48,967 bases of DNA from the NCBI RefSeq assembly GCF_036330325.1, contig NZ_JAZDRO010000008.1, positions 1 to 48,967 on the forward strand. The letters run 5' to 3'. Source of the stretch: Hyphobacterium marinum (lineage in GTDB: Bacteria; Pseudomonadota; Alphaproteobacteria; Caulobacterales; Maricaulaceae). The notes below the pieces were generated by a model, which was not told where the DNA came from, did no database searches, and worked only from the letters and a program-made list of their open reading frames with translations. The position numbers and the translations under genes were made by a program. Shown here in pieces: positions 36,423 through 43,474 of this stretch. Position 1 is the stretch's first letter. Each line of letters opens with the position of its first letter.

Positions 36423-36529
36423 TCAGGTGTGCTACATGCCGCGCCGCGCGAGAGAGCTTCGGTATGGGGTGACGCTTCGACAGCGCACCTGATGAAACCT
36501 GCCGGAGCCCGGATCACCCCTGATCCCGG
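36423..36529 (+). promoter_or_regulatory. Structured leader upstream of the DEAD-box helicase
   Basis: The 241-base gap before the helicase holds a long-range stem (36423-36433 with 36482-36492, 11 bp, one G-U) enclosing a GC-rich loop. A second hairpin, CCGGATCA-CCCC-TGATCCCGG (one bulged C), lies at 36509-36529, about 30 bases before the start. DEAD-box helicase mRNAs often have regulatory 5' leaders. This is consistent with one but not shown. Confidence 0.35.
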
Positions 36530-36559
36530 CCTCGCGCGCTATTGGACTATTTACCTTCC

Positions 36560-38404
36560 ATGACCACCGATACCCGTATCGCGCCAGCCCTGGCGCGCGC
36601 CCTCGCCGCGAAAGGCTATGACACGCTGACCGAAGTCCAGGAGGCGGTGATCGCCCCGGAGGCAAGGGGCCGAGATCTCCTGGTTTCCGCCCAGACCGGC
36701 TCGGGCAAGACTGTCGCCTTCGGCATGGCCATCGCGCCGACACTGCTCGGCGATAAAGAGCGTTTCGAACACGCTGCCGCGCCGCTGGCGCTGATCGTCG
36801 CGCCGACGCGCGAACTGGCCCTGCAGGTCCAGCGTGAACTGACCTGGCTTTACGCCGAGACCGGGGCGCGCCTTGCCTCCTGCGTCGGCGGGATGGACCC
36901 GCGCGCAGAGCGCCGGGCGCTGGAGCGCGGCTGTCACATCGCGGTCGGGACGCCGGGCCGGCTGCGAGACCATATCGAGCGCGGCGCGCTCGACCTGTCG
37001 GAGCTGAAGGCTGTCGTCCTCGACGAGGCTGACGAGATGCTCGATTTCGGATTCCGGGAAGACCTTGAATTCATCCTCGACGGTGCCCCAGGCAGCCAGC
37101 GCACCCTTCTCTTCTCCGCGACCGTTCCGAAGGCTATCGCCGATATCGCCCGGCGGTATCAGAACGACGCCCTGCGCCTGTCGACGGCGGGCGAACGGTC
37201 CCAGCATGCCGATATCGATTACCGGGCGCTGACCGTCGCGCCGAGCGACCGGGAAAATGCCATCATCAACGTGCTGCGCTATTACGAGGCCGAACGCGCC
37301 ATCGTCTTTTGCGCCACGCGCGAAGGCGTGAACCGCATGGCGAGCCGGTTCGGCAATCGCGGATTCTCGGTCGTCGCCCTGTCGGGTGAACTCAGTCAGA
37401 AGGAACGCACCCACGCGCTGCAGTCGCTGCGTGATGGCCGCGCCCGCATCTGTATCGCGACCGATGTCGCGGCTCGCGGGATCGACCTGCCGGGCCTCGA
37501 ACTCGTCATCCACGCCGATCTGCCAGTCAATGGCGATACGCTGAAACACCGCTCGGGCCGAACCGGGCGCGCCGGTCAGCGCGGCGTATGCGTGCTGATT
37601 GTACCCGCCAACCAGCGCGGAAAGGCCCAGCGCCTGTTGCGCTTTGCCCATGTCGAAGCCGAATGGGGCGAAGCGCCGGGCCCTGATGAGATCAAGGCTC
37701 GCGACCGGGAACGCCTGCTCTCCTTGCCTGCTTTGTCAGCTACTTACGGCAGCGCAGACCTCGCTGAAGCGCGCGGCCTGATCGGTCGCTATGGTGCCGA
37801 ACAGGTGGCGGCGGCCTTTCTCGCCCATCTCGCCGCAGAAGCCCCGCCGGCAGAGGAGTTGGCAAATGTCGACGCACCGCGGGACCGCAAGCCCACACCG
37901 CGCGATGCGTTTAATGGTGGCACATGGTTCCGCCTGACCGCAGGCCGCAATCAGCGCGCCGAACCGCGCTGGCTGTTGCCGCTGATCTGCCGCCTGGGTG
38001 ATGTCACCCGCCGCGAAGTCGGGTCGATCCGCATTGAGGACGAAGAAACCCGCTTCGAGATCGACTCCGCCGCGGCAGGCCGCTTCCTGTCCGCCGTGAA
38101 GGCCAATGGCGGGGGCGAGGGTTCGATCCGCGTCTCTGCCGACGGTGACACGTCTCCAATAGCGCCAAGTGAGCCGGCCTCACCGGCCCGCGCACACGGC
38201 AAAGGGGACGGCAAAGGGGACGGGGCGAAAGGCGGACGGTTCAAGCCGGGCATGGGCGGAAAACCTCCGAAGCGGCGGGAAAGACCCTTCAAGACCGAAC
38301 GGAGACAGGGTGACGCGCGCAAGGCAAAACCGCGCAAGCCCGAAGCTGGCGCTGACGGGGTGAAGTTCCGCCGCAAGCCGCGCCGCCCGCGGCAGGACGG
38401 CTGA
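36560..38404 (+). CDS. DEAD-box ATP-dependent RNA helicase with DbpA RNA-binding domain
   Basis: A 614-aa helicase. Motifs in order: AQTGSGKT (I, residues 44-51), PTRELALQ (Ia), GTPGRLRDH (Ib), DEAD (II), SAT (III), then CATREGVNRM, ATDVAARGIDLPG (V) and HRSGRTGRAG (VI). From about residue 455 to 530 a DbpA-type RNA-binding fold follows (GGTWFRLTAGR, LLPLICRLGDVTRREVGSIRI). The Arg/Lys-rich tail of about 60 residues is typical of alphaproteobacterial DeaD/CsdA-like proteins in ribosome assembly and cold adaptation. ATG 36560 is chosen over TTG 36542. The structured leader upstream may regulate it. Confidence 0.92.
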   Translation: MTTDTRIAPALARALAAKGYDTLTEVQEAVIAPEARGRDLLVSAQTGSGKTVAFGMAIAPTLLGDKERFEHAAAPLALIVAPTRELALQVQRELTWLYAETGARLASCVGGMDPRAERRALERGCHIAVGTPGRLRDHIERGALDLSELKAVVLDEADEMLDFGFREDLEFILDGAPGSQRTLLFSATVPKAIADIARRYQNDALRLSTAGERSQHADIDYRALTVAPSDRENAIINVLRYYEAERAIVFCATREGVNRMASRFGNRGFSVVALSGELSQKERTHALQSLRDGRARICIATDVAARGIDLPGLELVIHADLPVNGDTLKHRSGRTGRAGQRGVCVLIVPANQRGKAQRLLRFAHVEAEWGEAPGPDEIKARDRERLLSLPALSATYGSADLAEARGLIGRYGAEQVAAAFLAHLAAEAPPAEELANVDAPRDRKPTPRDAFNGGTWFRLTAGRNQRAEPRWLLPLICRLGDVTRREVGSIRIEDEETRFEIDSAAAGRFLSAVKANGGGEGSIRVSADGDTSPIAPSEPASPARAHGKGDGKGDGAKGGRFKPGMGGKPPKRRERPFKTERRQGDARKAKPRKPEAGADGVKFRRKPRRPRQDG

Positions 38405-38410
38405 CGGGCC

Positions 38411-38431
38411 TGGTGTTGCACTGCAACACCA
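38411..38431. other. Perfect 21-base palindrome after the helicase gene
   Basis: TGGTGTTGCA, central C, TGCAACACCA: 10-bp arms with a one-base centre, 7 bases after the helicase stop and 95 bases before the DUF883 start. No T-run follows. It could be a dimeric regulator site or a Rho-assisted terminator hairpin (8-bp stem, 5-base loop). Confidence 0.45.
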
Positions 38432-38466
38432 CTGCCGGTCCCAATCGGGGAATCCCCCGGGCTCAT

Positions 38467-38491
38467 TGAACTTTTCGCCGTGTGCCGCGTT
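38467..38491 (+). promoter_or_regulatory. Near-consensus EcfG promoter for the DUF883 gene
   Basis: TGAAC-N16-CGTT, one mismatch from GGAAC-N16/17-CGTT, ending 34 bases before the DUF883 ATG. The spacing matches the exact copies near phyR and nepR. It would place the DUF883/membrane-protein pair in the general stress regulon. Confidence 0.5.
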
Positions 38492-38525
38492 GTCCCCGCA
38501 GGATAACCCGATGGAGATTTTACAC

Positions 38526-38834
38526 ATGGCGACGACCACCAAAGCCCGTGCGTCCAAGGCCGCCTCGAAAGTCGAGACGACCGCGGAAAGCGTTGGAGAT
38601 GATATCAAGGCGCTGCGCGAGGATGTCGACAAGCTGCTGAGCGATATCGGCAAGCTTGCGCGTGCCGAAGCCAAGGTCGGCGTTGACGCCACCAAGGCCA
38701 GCGCGGACTATGCGATCGAACGCGGCGAAGAAGTGTTCGACCGCTCGAAGGACTATGTCCGCGAGAACCCGCTGACCGCCTGCGGTGCGGCGCTTGGCGT
38801 CGGCTTCCTGGCCGGCCTGCTGATGAAGCGCTAG
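38526..38834 (+). CDS. DUF883 (ElaB/YqjD-like) membrane-anchored protein
   Basis: A 102-aa protein with an Ala/Lys-rich N terminus, a long amphipathic helix (DDIKALREDVDKLLSDIGKLA) and a C-terminal glycine-rich membrane segment ENPLTACGAALGVGFLAGLL, the DUF883 pattern. Enterobacterial relatives are stationary-phase proteins that tether ribosomes to the inner membrane; that role is only suggested here. ATG 38526 has GGAG 8-9 bases upstream; an in-frame ATG at 38511 is the alternative. A near-consensus EcfG promoter precedes it. It is followed after 2 bases by a small membrane-protein gene. Confidence 0.85.
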   Translation: MATTTKARASKAASKVETTAESVGDDIKALREDVDKLLSDIGKLARAEAKVGVDATKASADYAIERGEEVFDRSKDYVRENPLTACGAALGVGFLAGLLMKR

Positions 38835-38836
38835 TC

Positions 38837-39211
38837 ATGGCAACGCGAGCCATCCTCATCGTTACGGCGGTTCTGATCGCCGTAACGGGGCTCGGTTTTG
38901 CGGCGGCGGCGGGATATATCGCCGCCGCTGATGCCGTGGGCCCGCTGGCCGCAGCCGGCCTGATTGCCGGCGTGTTGCTGCTGGTCGCCTTTGCCCTGGT
39001 CATCGCCGAGCGCATTGTGGCGAAGACCGATACGCAAGAAGAAGAGTCGCCCGCGAACGACGCGGCCGGCACCGCTCTGACACTCGCGCGAACCGCCATA
39101 AGGGAAAACCCGGTTCAGGCCATGGCACTGGTCAGCACGCTCGGTTTCCTGGCCGCGCGGCGGCCCGGGGCCGCCGCGCTGCTGATCGAGCGTGTCTCCA
39201 AATATCTGTAG
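38837..39211 (+). CDS. Small two-helix membrane protein downstream of DUF883
   Basis: A 124-aa protein with two membrane spans (residues about 5-27 and 34-58, AlaGly-rich) and a cytoplasmic tail carrying RENPVQAMALVSTLGFLAARRPGAAAL. That last helix echoes the ENPL...GFLA segment of the preceding DUF883 protein. Such pairs commonly co-occur with phage-holin-superfamily (YqjE-like) proteins, the most likely relatives. It begins 2 bases after the DUF883 stop and is co-transcribed. Confidence 0.75.
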   Translation: MATRAILIVTAVLIAVTGLGFAAAAGYIAAADAVGPLAAAGLIAGVLLLVAFALVIAERIVAKTDTQEEESPANDAAGTALTLARTAIRENPVQAMALVSTLGFLAARRPGAAALLIERVSKYL

Positions 39212-39229
39212 GGCTACGGCCCCGACAGG

Positions 39230-39259
39230 TCGGTCAGGCGAAGAATAGCGCCTGACCGA
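39230..39259. terminator. Strong hairpin at the 3' end of phyR
   Basis: Perfect 10-bp inverted repeat CGGTCAGGCG / CGCCTGACCG with an 8-base loop (plus a flanking T-A pair). It spans the phyR stop codon and lies 19 bases past the convergent gene's end. No T-run on either side; likely limits read-through between the two convergent units. Confidence 0.5.
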
Positions 39260-40004
39260 TCGCGGCCTTCACGGCTTCCGATAGGAAGGGCTTGGTGATC
39301 AGGTAGGTCGGCTCCGGGCGCTCGCCGGTCAGAAGGCGCTCCGGGAAGGCCGTAATGAAAATCACCGGACAGTTGTGCACCTTCATGATGTCGTGGACCG
39401 CGTCGATGCCCGAGCTGTTATCGGCGAGTTGAATGTCCGCCAGGATCAGGCCCGGCTTGGCGTCCGGTGCCCGTTCCAGCGCTTCGGTACGGGTCCGCGC
39501 CAGCCCGACAACGTCGTGGCCGAGACTGCGGACGATATTCTGAAGGTCTGCGGAAATGATAGGCTCGTCCTCGATGATGAAGACCCCGGTTTTCAGCACG
39601 GCATCAATTTCGGTCCGCGCTTCCGCGACCAGACCGCCGACTTCTTCCGGCTCGACACCCAGGACAGCGGCCGCCTCGGTCGGGGTAAATCCTTCCATCG
39701 ACGTCAGCAGAAGGGCCTGACGGCTTTTCGGCGACAGCCGGCGCAACCGCGCTTCGGCACCGTCCCCCCCGGATCCGTCATCGGGTGTTTCCAGCGTTGC
39801 CGAGGACGATCCCCAGACGGTGTGAAACAGCTTGTAGAGGGCGACTCGGCTGGGCAAGCCGGAGTCAAGCGCGCTGCGATCCGCGATCGCGGCTTCCAGC
39901 GCGGCACGCACATGTGCGTCGCCGCTGGACTGTGATCCGGTCAGGGCCCGTGCATAGCGCCGCAGGAAGGCAAGGTGCGGCGCCAGTTCGTCGACATAGC
40001 TCAT
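39234..40004 (-). CDS. phyR: General stress response regulator (anti-anti-sigma response regulator)
   Basis: A 256-aa protein with the inverted PhyR layout: an N-terminal EcfG-sigma-like output domain (residues 1-125, MSYVDELAPHLAFLRRYARALTG, helix-turn-helix-like FTPTEAAAVLGVEPEEV) and a C-terminal receiver. The receiver has acidic pocket EDE (145-147), phospho-acceptor Asp190 in LILADIQLAD, and Lys in LITKPF. When phosphorylated, PhyR binds NepR and frees EcfG. The frame is open to 40379 but the fold starts at ATG 40004. It has its own EcfG promoter (40058-40082), divergent from nepR. Confidence 0.95.
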   Translation of the reverse strand: MSYVDELAPHLAFLRRYARALTGSQSSGDAHVRAALEAAIADRSALDSGLPSRVALYKLFHTVWGSSSATLETPDDGSGGDGAEARLRRLSPKSRQALLLTSMEGFTPTEAAAVLGVEPEEVGGLVAEARTEIDAVLKTGVFIIEDEPIISADLQNIVRSLGHDVVGLARTRTEALERAPDAKPGLILADIQLADNSSGIDAVHDIMKVHNCPVIFITAFPERLLTGERPEPTYLITKPFLSEAVKAAIGQALFFA

Positions 40005-40057
40005 ATAATTTTTCCCCAAAAGGATTTCACTAACAGACGGTGTGTCCGGGCGCGATA

Positions 40058-40082
40058 AACGCTTCACCGCCAATTTAGTTCC
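40058..40082 (-). promoter_or_regulatory. EcfG promoter of phyR
   Basis: On the minus strand: GGAAC-N16-CGTTTATC, exact to the alphaproteobacterial EcfG consensus, with its -10 element 54 bases before the phyR ATG. Positive autoregulation of the stress circuit is implied. Confidence 0.8.
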
Positions 40083-40120
40083 ACCCGATCCGGTTGTAAG
40101 GGAAAAATGTGAGTTTTTAT

Positions 40121-40145
40121 GGAACCTAATTGGGAACGGCCCGTT
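40121..40145 (+). promoter_or_regulatory. EcfG promoter of nepR-ecfG
   Basis: GGAAC-N16-CGTTTATC, exact match and with the same TATC extension as the phyR promoter. Its -10 lies about 61 bases before the nepR ATG. The two start points are back-to-back within the 202-base intergenic region. Confidence 0.8.
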
Positions 40146-40206
40146 TATCATCCGAACGCGACCAGTGTATAACTGTGTCCGTCCGAGAGTTTGCAGCGAG
40201 TAGGAC

Positions 40207-40410
40207 ATGACGAAATTGGGTTCATCTTTCAGGCCCTCGAAGGCGAAAAATCTCGCCGTTTTGAACGACAAGGACGCCCCCGAGGCCATCGGGCGCCGGT
40301 TGCGCGACATGTATGATGATGTCGTCAACGAACCCGTGCCCGACGAGTTCATGGACCTTCTCGCAAAACTGGACGACAAGCCGGAGGATGGCGGAGATGA
40401 CAGCCGCTAG
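40207..40410 (+). CDS. nepR: Anti-sigma factor NepR
   Basis: A 67-aa anti-sigma factor that sequesters EcfG in unstressed cells and is removed by phospho-PhyR. It has the family core, two short helices in IGRRLRDMYDDVVNEPVPDE followed by FMDLLAKLD (residues 28-57), with disordered charged ends. Position between phyR and ecfG, and the 14-base overlap with the ecfG start, are classical. The exact EcfG promoter upstream means the sigma factor drives its own inhibitor. Confidence 0.93.
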   Translation: MTKLGSSFRPSKAKNLAVLNDKDAPEAIGRRLRDMYDDVVNEPVPDEFMDLLAKLDDKPEDGGDDSR

Positions 40411-40999
40411 TGCGCAGGGCAAGGATGCCGACAGCGCCGAATTCCGCTCCGAACTGACCAAGCTCATTCCGCACCTGCGGGCGTTCGCGCGCAGCCTGTG
40501 CAATGACGCCAGCGAAGCGGACGACCTGGCCCAGGAAGCCCTGGTCAAGGCCTGGCGCGCGCGTGACCGCTTTGAACCCGGCACCAATTTGAAAGCGTGG
40601 GTCTTCATGATCCTGCGCAACCATTTCTATTCGGAGCGGCGCAAGGCCTGGCGGAAGAACGAGACCAGCGGCGAGCATATCGACGAGATGTCCCCGATGG
40701 CGGCCGGTCAGGATTCGATGATCGAACTGGCCGACATCAAGCACGCCCTGTCCGAACTGCCCGATGAGCAACGCGAAGCGCTGATCCTGGTCGGTGCCGG
40801 CGGGTTTTCCTACGAGGAAGCCGCTGATGTCTGCGGCTGTGCAGTAGGAACCATCAAGAGCCGGGTGAACCGGGCGCGTATTGCGCTGGCCCGGCTGATG
40901 GAGCGCCAGACCACCCCGAAGAGCAACCGGGAAGAAGCGCTGACGGCTGCGGAAGACATTATCGCCGAAGCTCACGCTTTGGCGAGCACGCGTGATTGA
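40397..40999 (+). CDS. ecfG: General stress ECF sigma factor EcfG
   Basis: A 200-aa sigma factor of the EcfG group. Region 2 covers LIPHLRAFARSLCNDASEAD and DLAQEALVKAWRARDRF, with AWVFMILRNHF for promoter melting. A short linker (MSPMAAGQDSM) precedes region 4 (LPDEQREALILVGAGGFSYEEAADVCGCAVGTIKSRVNRAR), which reads the -35 element. It directs transcription from GGAAC-N16/17-CGTT, many copies of which lie in this window. ATG 40397 overlaps nepR by 14 bases with GGAGG 9 bases upstream; ATG 40388 is an alternative. It is coupled to the downstream kinase by an 8-base overlap. Confidence 0.94.
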   Translation: MTAASAQGKDADSAEFRSELTKLIPHLRAFARSLCNDASEADDLAQEALVKAWRARDRFEPGTNLKAWVFMILRNHFYSERRKAWRKNETSGEHIDEMSPMAAGQDSMIELADIKHALSELPDEQREALILVGAGGFSYEEAADVCGCAVGTIKSRVNRARIALARLMERQTTPKSNREEALTAAEDIIAEAHALASTRD

Positions 41000-42722
41000 C
41001 GTTTCCGAGTTGCCCCGGCGCAGGTTCGGCCTGCGTCTGCGGTTGCTCGTTCTCGTCGCGCTATCGCTCTCGCCAATTTTCATTCTGGCCGGCATCCAGA
41101 CCTGGATCGATGTGGGCGAGGAACGTGAGAATCTCGAACTGGAACTGGTGGCCACCGCGCGGCTTCTGGCCCATGACCAGGAAGTCCTGCTGCGAAGTTC
41201 GGCTGACATCATGCGCGTACTGTCCGGAGTCCCGGCGGTCGCAAACCTGACATCGGACTGTCCGGCCGTGATGCGGCTCTTGCCGGCGCAAAACCGGGCC
41301 TACACCAATTTCGCGATTATGGGCCTCGACGGCCGGACACTGTGTTCGGGCATACCGGTTACCGACACGCTGAACGTGTCCAATCGGGAGTGGTTTCAAC
41401 AGGTCATTGCCGAGGAGCGCTTCGTCATCGGTCGTTCCCAGATTGGTGTCGTGACCGGGGAATCCGTCATTACCGCAGCCGTGCCCTTTTACCAGAATGG
41501 CGAGCTGGCCGGTGCCATGATTACCGGTATCCGCGTCTCGGTCATTCAACAATTGGGGATCGACGAGGATGACCGTTCGGGGCTGATAGCGGGTATTGTC
41601 GACAGTGCCGGGCAGGTCGTCACCGAGCGGCGCGAGCTCAGTGTCGATATCATCAGCCCGCAACACCTTCGAGCCGCCGCCGAAGGTGAAGTGCATGTCT
41701 TTGAACGGGAAAACCCTCGCTCGGGACGACGCATCCTTGCCCTGGCCTCCCTCATCGAAGACGATGTGTTTGTCCTTCTGTCGGCACCGCGCCCGTCATT
41801 CCTGTCCTGGCGATCCATCAGTGTCTGGGGCACGATCGTCCTGCCGCTCCTGATGTGGGCAATTGCCCTGATCGCCATCTGGATTGCAGCAGATTTCCTC
41901 GTCCTTCGCTGGGTCTCTTATCTCACACGGATAGCCCGCCTGTACGGCCATGGACGCTATGATGTCGTCCCGATGCGCGCACAGAATGCGCCGCGCGAAC
42001 TGCGCGAACTGGCCGATTCCTTCCAGTGGATGGCCGAACGGATTGCGGAACGCGACGAGGAGCTGACTGACGCGGTCGAACACCAGCAGATCCTGATCCG
42101 TGAAGTCCATCACCGGGTGAAGAACAATCTCCAGATTATCACCAGCCTGCTCAATCTGCAGCTCGGCAATGTCAAAGAGGAGCAGGCGGTCCGGGCGCTG
42201 AAGGAAGCCCAGTCGCGTATCAACGCCCTGGCGATGGTCCACCGCAATCTCTATGAGGCCGAAGACCTTCGATACATCGTTATCGCGCCCTTCTTCAGCG
42301 AGCTGTGCCGCCTGACCCACCAGGCCGGTCCGGGCGAGGATGGCGGGATCAAGCTCGACTTCCAGACCAATCTTGGCGACGAGGTGATCTCGACCGATCA
42401 GGCGGTACCGCTTGCCATGTTCGTGACCGAGGCGATGACCAATGCCTACAAGCACGCCTTCAACGACCTGAAGGACGGCCACACGCTGACCGTTTCGGTC
42501 AATGCCGTGGAGCGCGATGGCAAGACCTGGATCGAGGCCGCCATCGCCGACAACGGACCGGGCTTCGACATGTCGGCTCCGCGCCGCCGCGGCGTTGGAT
42601 CCTCCCTGTTTGAAGCGTTTGCCATGCAGCTCGATGGTGAAAGCGAGGTCGTCTCGGCACCCGGAGAGGGCATGCGGATCTCTCTGGTCTTCCCCTACGA
42701 GCAGGACGACCCCGCTGAATAG
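40992..42722 (+). CDS. Membrane sensor histidine kinase of the HWE/HisKA_2 family (PhyK-like)
   Basis: A 576-aa membrane kinase. TM1 is at about residues 16-36, followed by a periplasmic sensor (about 37-280) of Cache/CHASE character. TM2 lies at about 284-305 and a HAMP-like linker at about 306-360. The HisKA_2 motif REVHHRVKNNLQII carries probable phospho-acceptor His374, and the HATPase domain has MTNAYKHAF and DNGPGFD. Kinases of this kind beside ecfG usually phosphorylate PhyR. The start is GTG 40992, overlapping ecfG by 8 bases, so it is in the nepR-ecfG operon. The stimulus is unknown. Confidence 0.9.
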   Translation: MIDVSELPRRRFGLRLRLLVLVALSLSPIFILAGIQTWIDVGEERENLELELVATARLLAHDQEVLLRSSADIMRVLSGVPAVANLTSDCPAVMRLLPAQNRAYTNFAIMGLDGRTLCSGIPVTDTLNVSNREWFQQVIAEERFVIGRSQIGVVTGESVITAAVPFYQNGELAGAMITGIRVSVIQQLGIDEDDRSGLIAGIVDSAGQVVTERRELSVDIISPQHLRAAAEGEVHVFERENPRSGRRILALASLIEDDVFVLLSAPRPSFLSWRSISVWGTIVLPLLMWAIALIAIWIAADFLVLRWVSYLTRIARLYGHGRYDVVPMRAQNAPRELRELADSFQWMAERIAERDEELTDAVEHQQILIREVHHRVKNNLQIITSLLNLQLGNVKEEQAVRALKEAQSRINALAMVHRNLYEAEDLRYIVIAPFFSELCRLTHQAGPGEDGGIKLDFQTNLGDEVISTDQAVPLAMFVTEAMTNAYKHAFNDLKDGHTLTVSVNAVERDGKTWIEAAIADNGPGFDMSAPRRRGVGSSLFEAFAMQLDGESEVVSAPGEGMRISLVFPYEQDDPAE

Positions 42723-42732
42723 ACCGTGAGAT

Positions 42733-42757
42733 GGAACCGGGACGGTGCGGGCGCGTT
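42733..42757 (+). promoter_or_regulatory. EcfG promoter of the entericidin gene
   Basis: GGAAC-N16-CGTTTATG, exact consensus; the -10 lies 33 bases before the lipoprotein ATG. It begins 11 bases after the upstream kinase stop, so the small gene has its own stress promoter. Confidence 0.75.
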
Positions 42758-42790
42758 TATGCGGGGTCTGGATGTAGAATGGAGACGGAC

Positions 42791-42919
42791 ATGAAGACCC
42801 TGATCAATGGCCTGATCATTGCCCTGATGGCGCTTTCGGTAACGGCCTGCAATACCGTTCGCGGTGCCGGCCAGGACATCGAGGACGCGGGCGAGACGGT
42901 TCAGGACGCCGCCAACTAG
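42791..42919 (+). CDS. Entericidin A/B-like small lipoprotein
   Basis: A 42-aa lipoprotein: signal MKTLINGLIIALMALSVTAC with lipidated Cys20, then NTVRGAGQDIEDAGETVQDA, the conserved short helix of EcnA/EcnB-type proteins. Enterobacterial entericidins are a stress-controlled toxin/antidote pair. In alphaproteobacteria single copies are common EcfG-regulated envelope proteins of unclear role. GGAGA lies 6 bases upstream. It is followed by a strong terminator at 42947. Confidence 0.85.
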   Translation: MKTLINGLIIALMALSVTACNTVRGAGQDIEDAGETVQDAAN

Positions 42920-42946
42920 CCGGCAACTACCGCACGCGAAATGATG

Positions 42947-42981
42947 AAACCCCGTCCCGGAATTCCGGGACGGGGTTTTTC
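42947..42981 (+). terminator. Rho-independent terminator of the entericidin gene
   Basis: A 32-base perfect palindrome (arms AAACCCCGTCCCGG and CCGGGACGGGGTTT around a central AATT), ending in a run of five T. Confidence 0.9.
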
Positions 42982-43004
42982 GTCATGTACGGTCAACGCA
43001 CAGC

Positions 43005-43036
43005 AAAAAGCCCCGCCCGGGAATTCCGGACGGGGC
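43005..43036 (-). terminator. Rho-independent terminator of the minus-strand lipoprotein unit
   Basis: GCCCCGCCCGG / CCGGACGGGGC with loop GAATT and one C-A mismatch. On the minus strand it is followed by TTTTT. It is a near-copy of the terminator at 42947, back to back with it. Confidence 0.8.
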
Positions 43037-43066
43037 CTTATGTTGCCGGTCGATGGCGCGGGGAGC

Positions 43067-43201
43067 CTAGTCCACCGCGTCTTCGGCCTCATCGGTGACT
43101 TCATCGACTTCCTCGCCGAGTTCCTCGGCGGGGCCATCATTGGTGTCACAAGCCGCCAGGGCGAGGAAAGCGGCCGGGAAGAGCATAAACAGACGTTTCA
43201 T
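43067..43201 (-). CDS. 44-aa acidic lipoprotein
   Basis: A short gene read directly from the minus strand: MKRLFMLFPAAFLALAAC (signal, lipobox ALAAC, Cys18) then DTNDGPAEELGEEVDEVTDE...DAVD and stop. AAAGGA lies 8 bases before ATG 43201. Asp at the residue after Cys would favour inner-membrane retention under the E. coli Lol rule. The acidic amphipathic tail resembles entericidin-like peptides with the opposite charge bias. It is probably the last gene of the PRC-barrel/DUF1328/lipoprotein unit and is closed by the terminator at 43005-43036. Confidence 0.75.
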   Translation of the reverse strand: MKRLFMLFPAAFLALAACDTNDGPAEELGEEVDEVTDEAEDAVD

Positions 43202-43247
43202 GTCGAATATCCTTTCGGGTCGGTGTGGGTCGCAGAAGCGTGTGGCG

Positions 43248-43424
43248 TCACACTCGCGGTGAGCCGCCCCGGACCAGCCGGAAGATCAGCGAAACCACGA
43301 ACAGGACGAGGAAGAGGACGAAAAGGATCTGCGCGATGCCGCCAAAAGCGGACGCGATGCCACCGAAGCCGAAGACGGCGGCGACCAGCGCAAGGATCAA
43401 AAAGAGAAGGGCCCAGCTAAGCAT
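43248..43424 (-). CDS. DUF1328 (YtjA-like) small membrane protein
   Basis: A 58-aa protein, almost wholly two membrane helices: MLSWALLFLILALVAAVFGF and the GGIAQILFVLFLVLFVVSLI stretch, ending RLVRGGSPRV, the DUF1328 layout. Function unknown; relatives are often stress-induced. ATG 43424 has AGGAGA 7 bases upstream; the open frame extends to 43577 but that part lacks family similarity. Follows the PRC-barrel gene by 50 bases on the same strand. Confidence 0.88.
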   Translation of the reverse strand: MLSWALLFLILALVAAVFGFGGIASAFGGIAQILFVLFLVLFVVSLIFRLVRGGSPRV

Positions 43425-43474
43425 TGGAAATCTCCTGTTGGGGTGGGAGGGAGGGTGAAAGACAGCCCGGAAAC

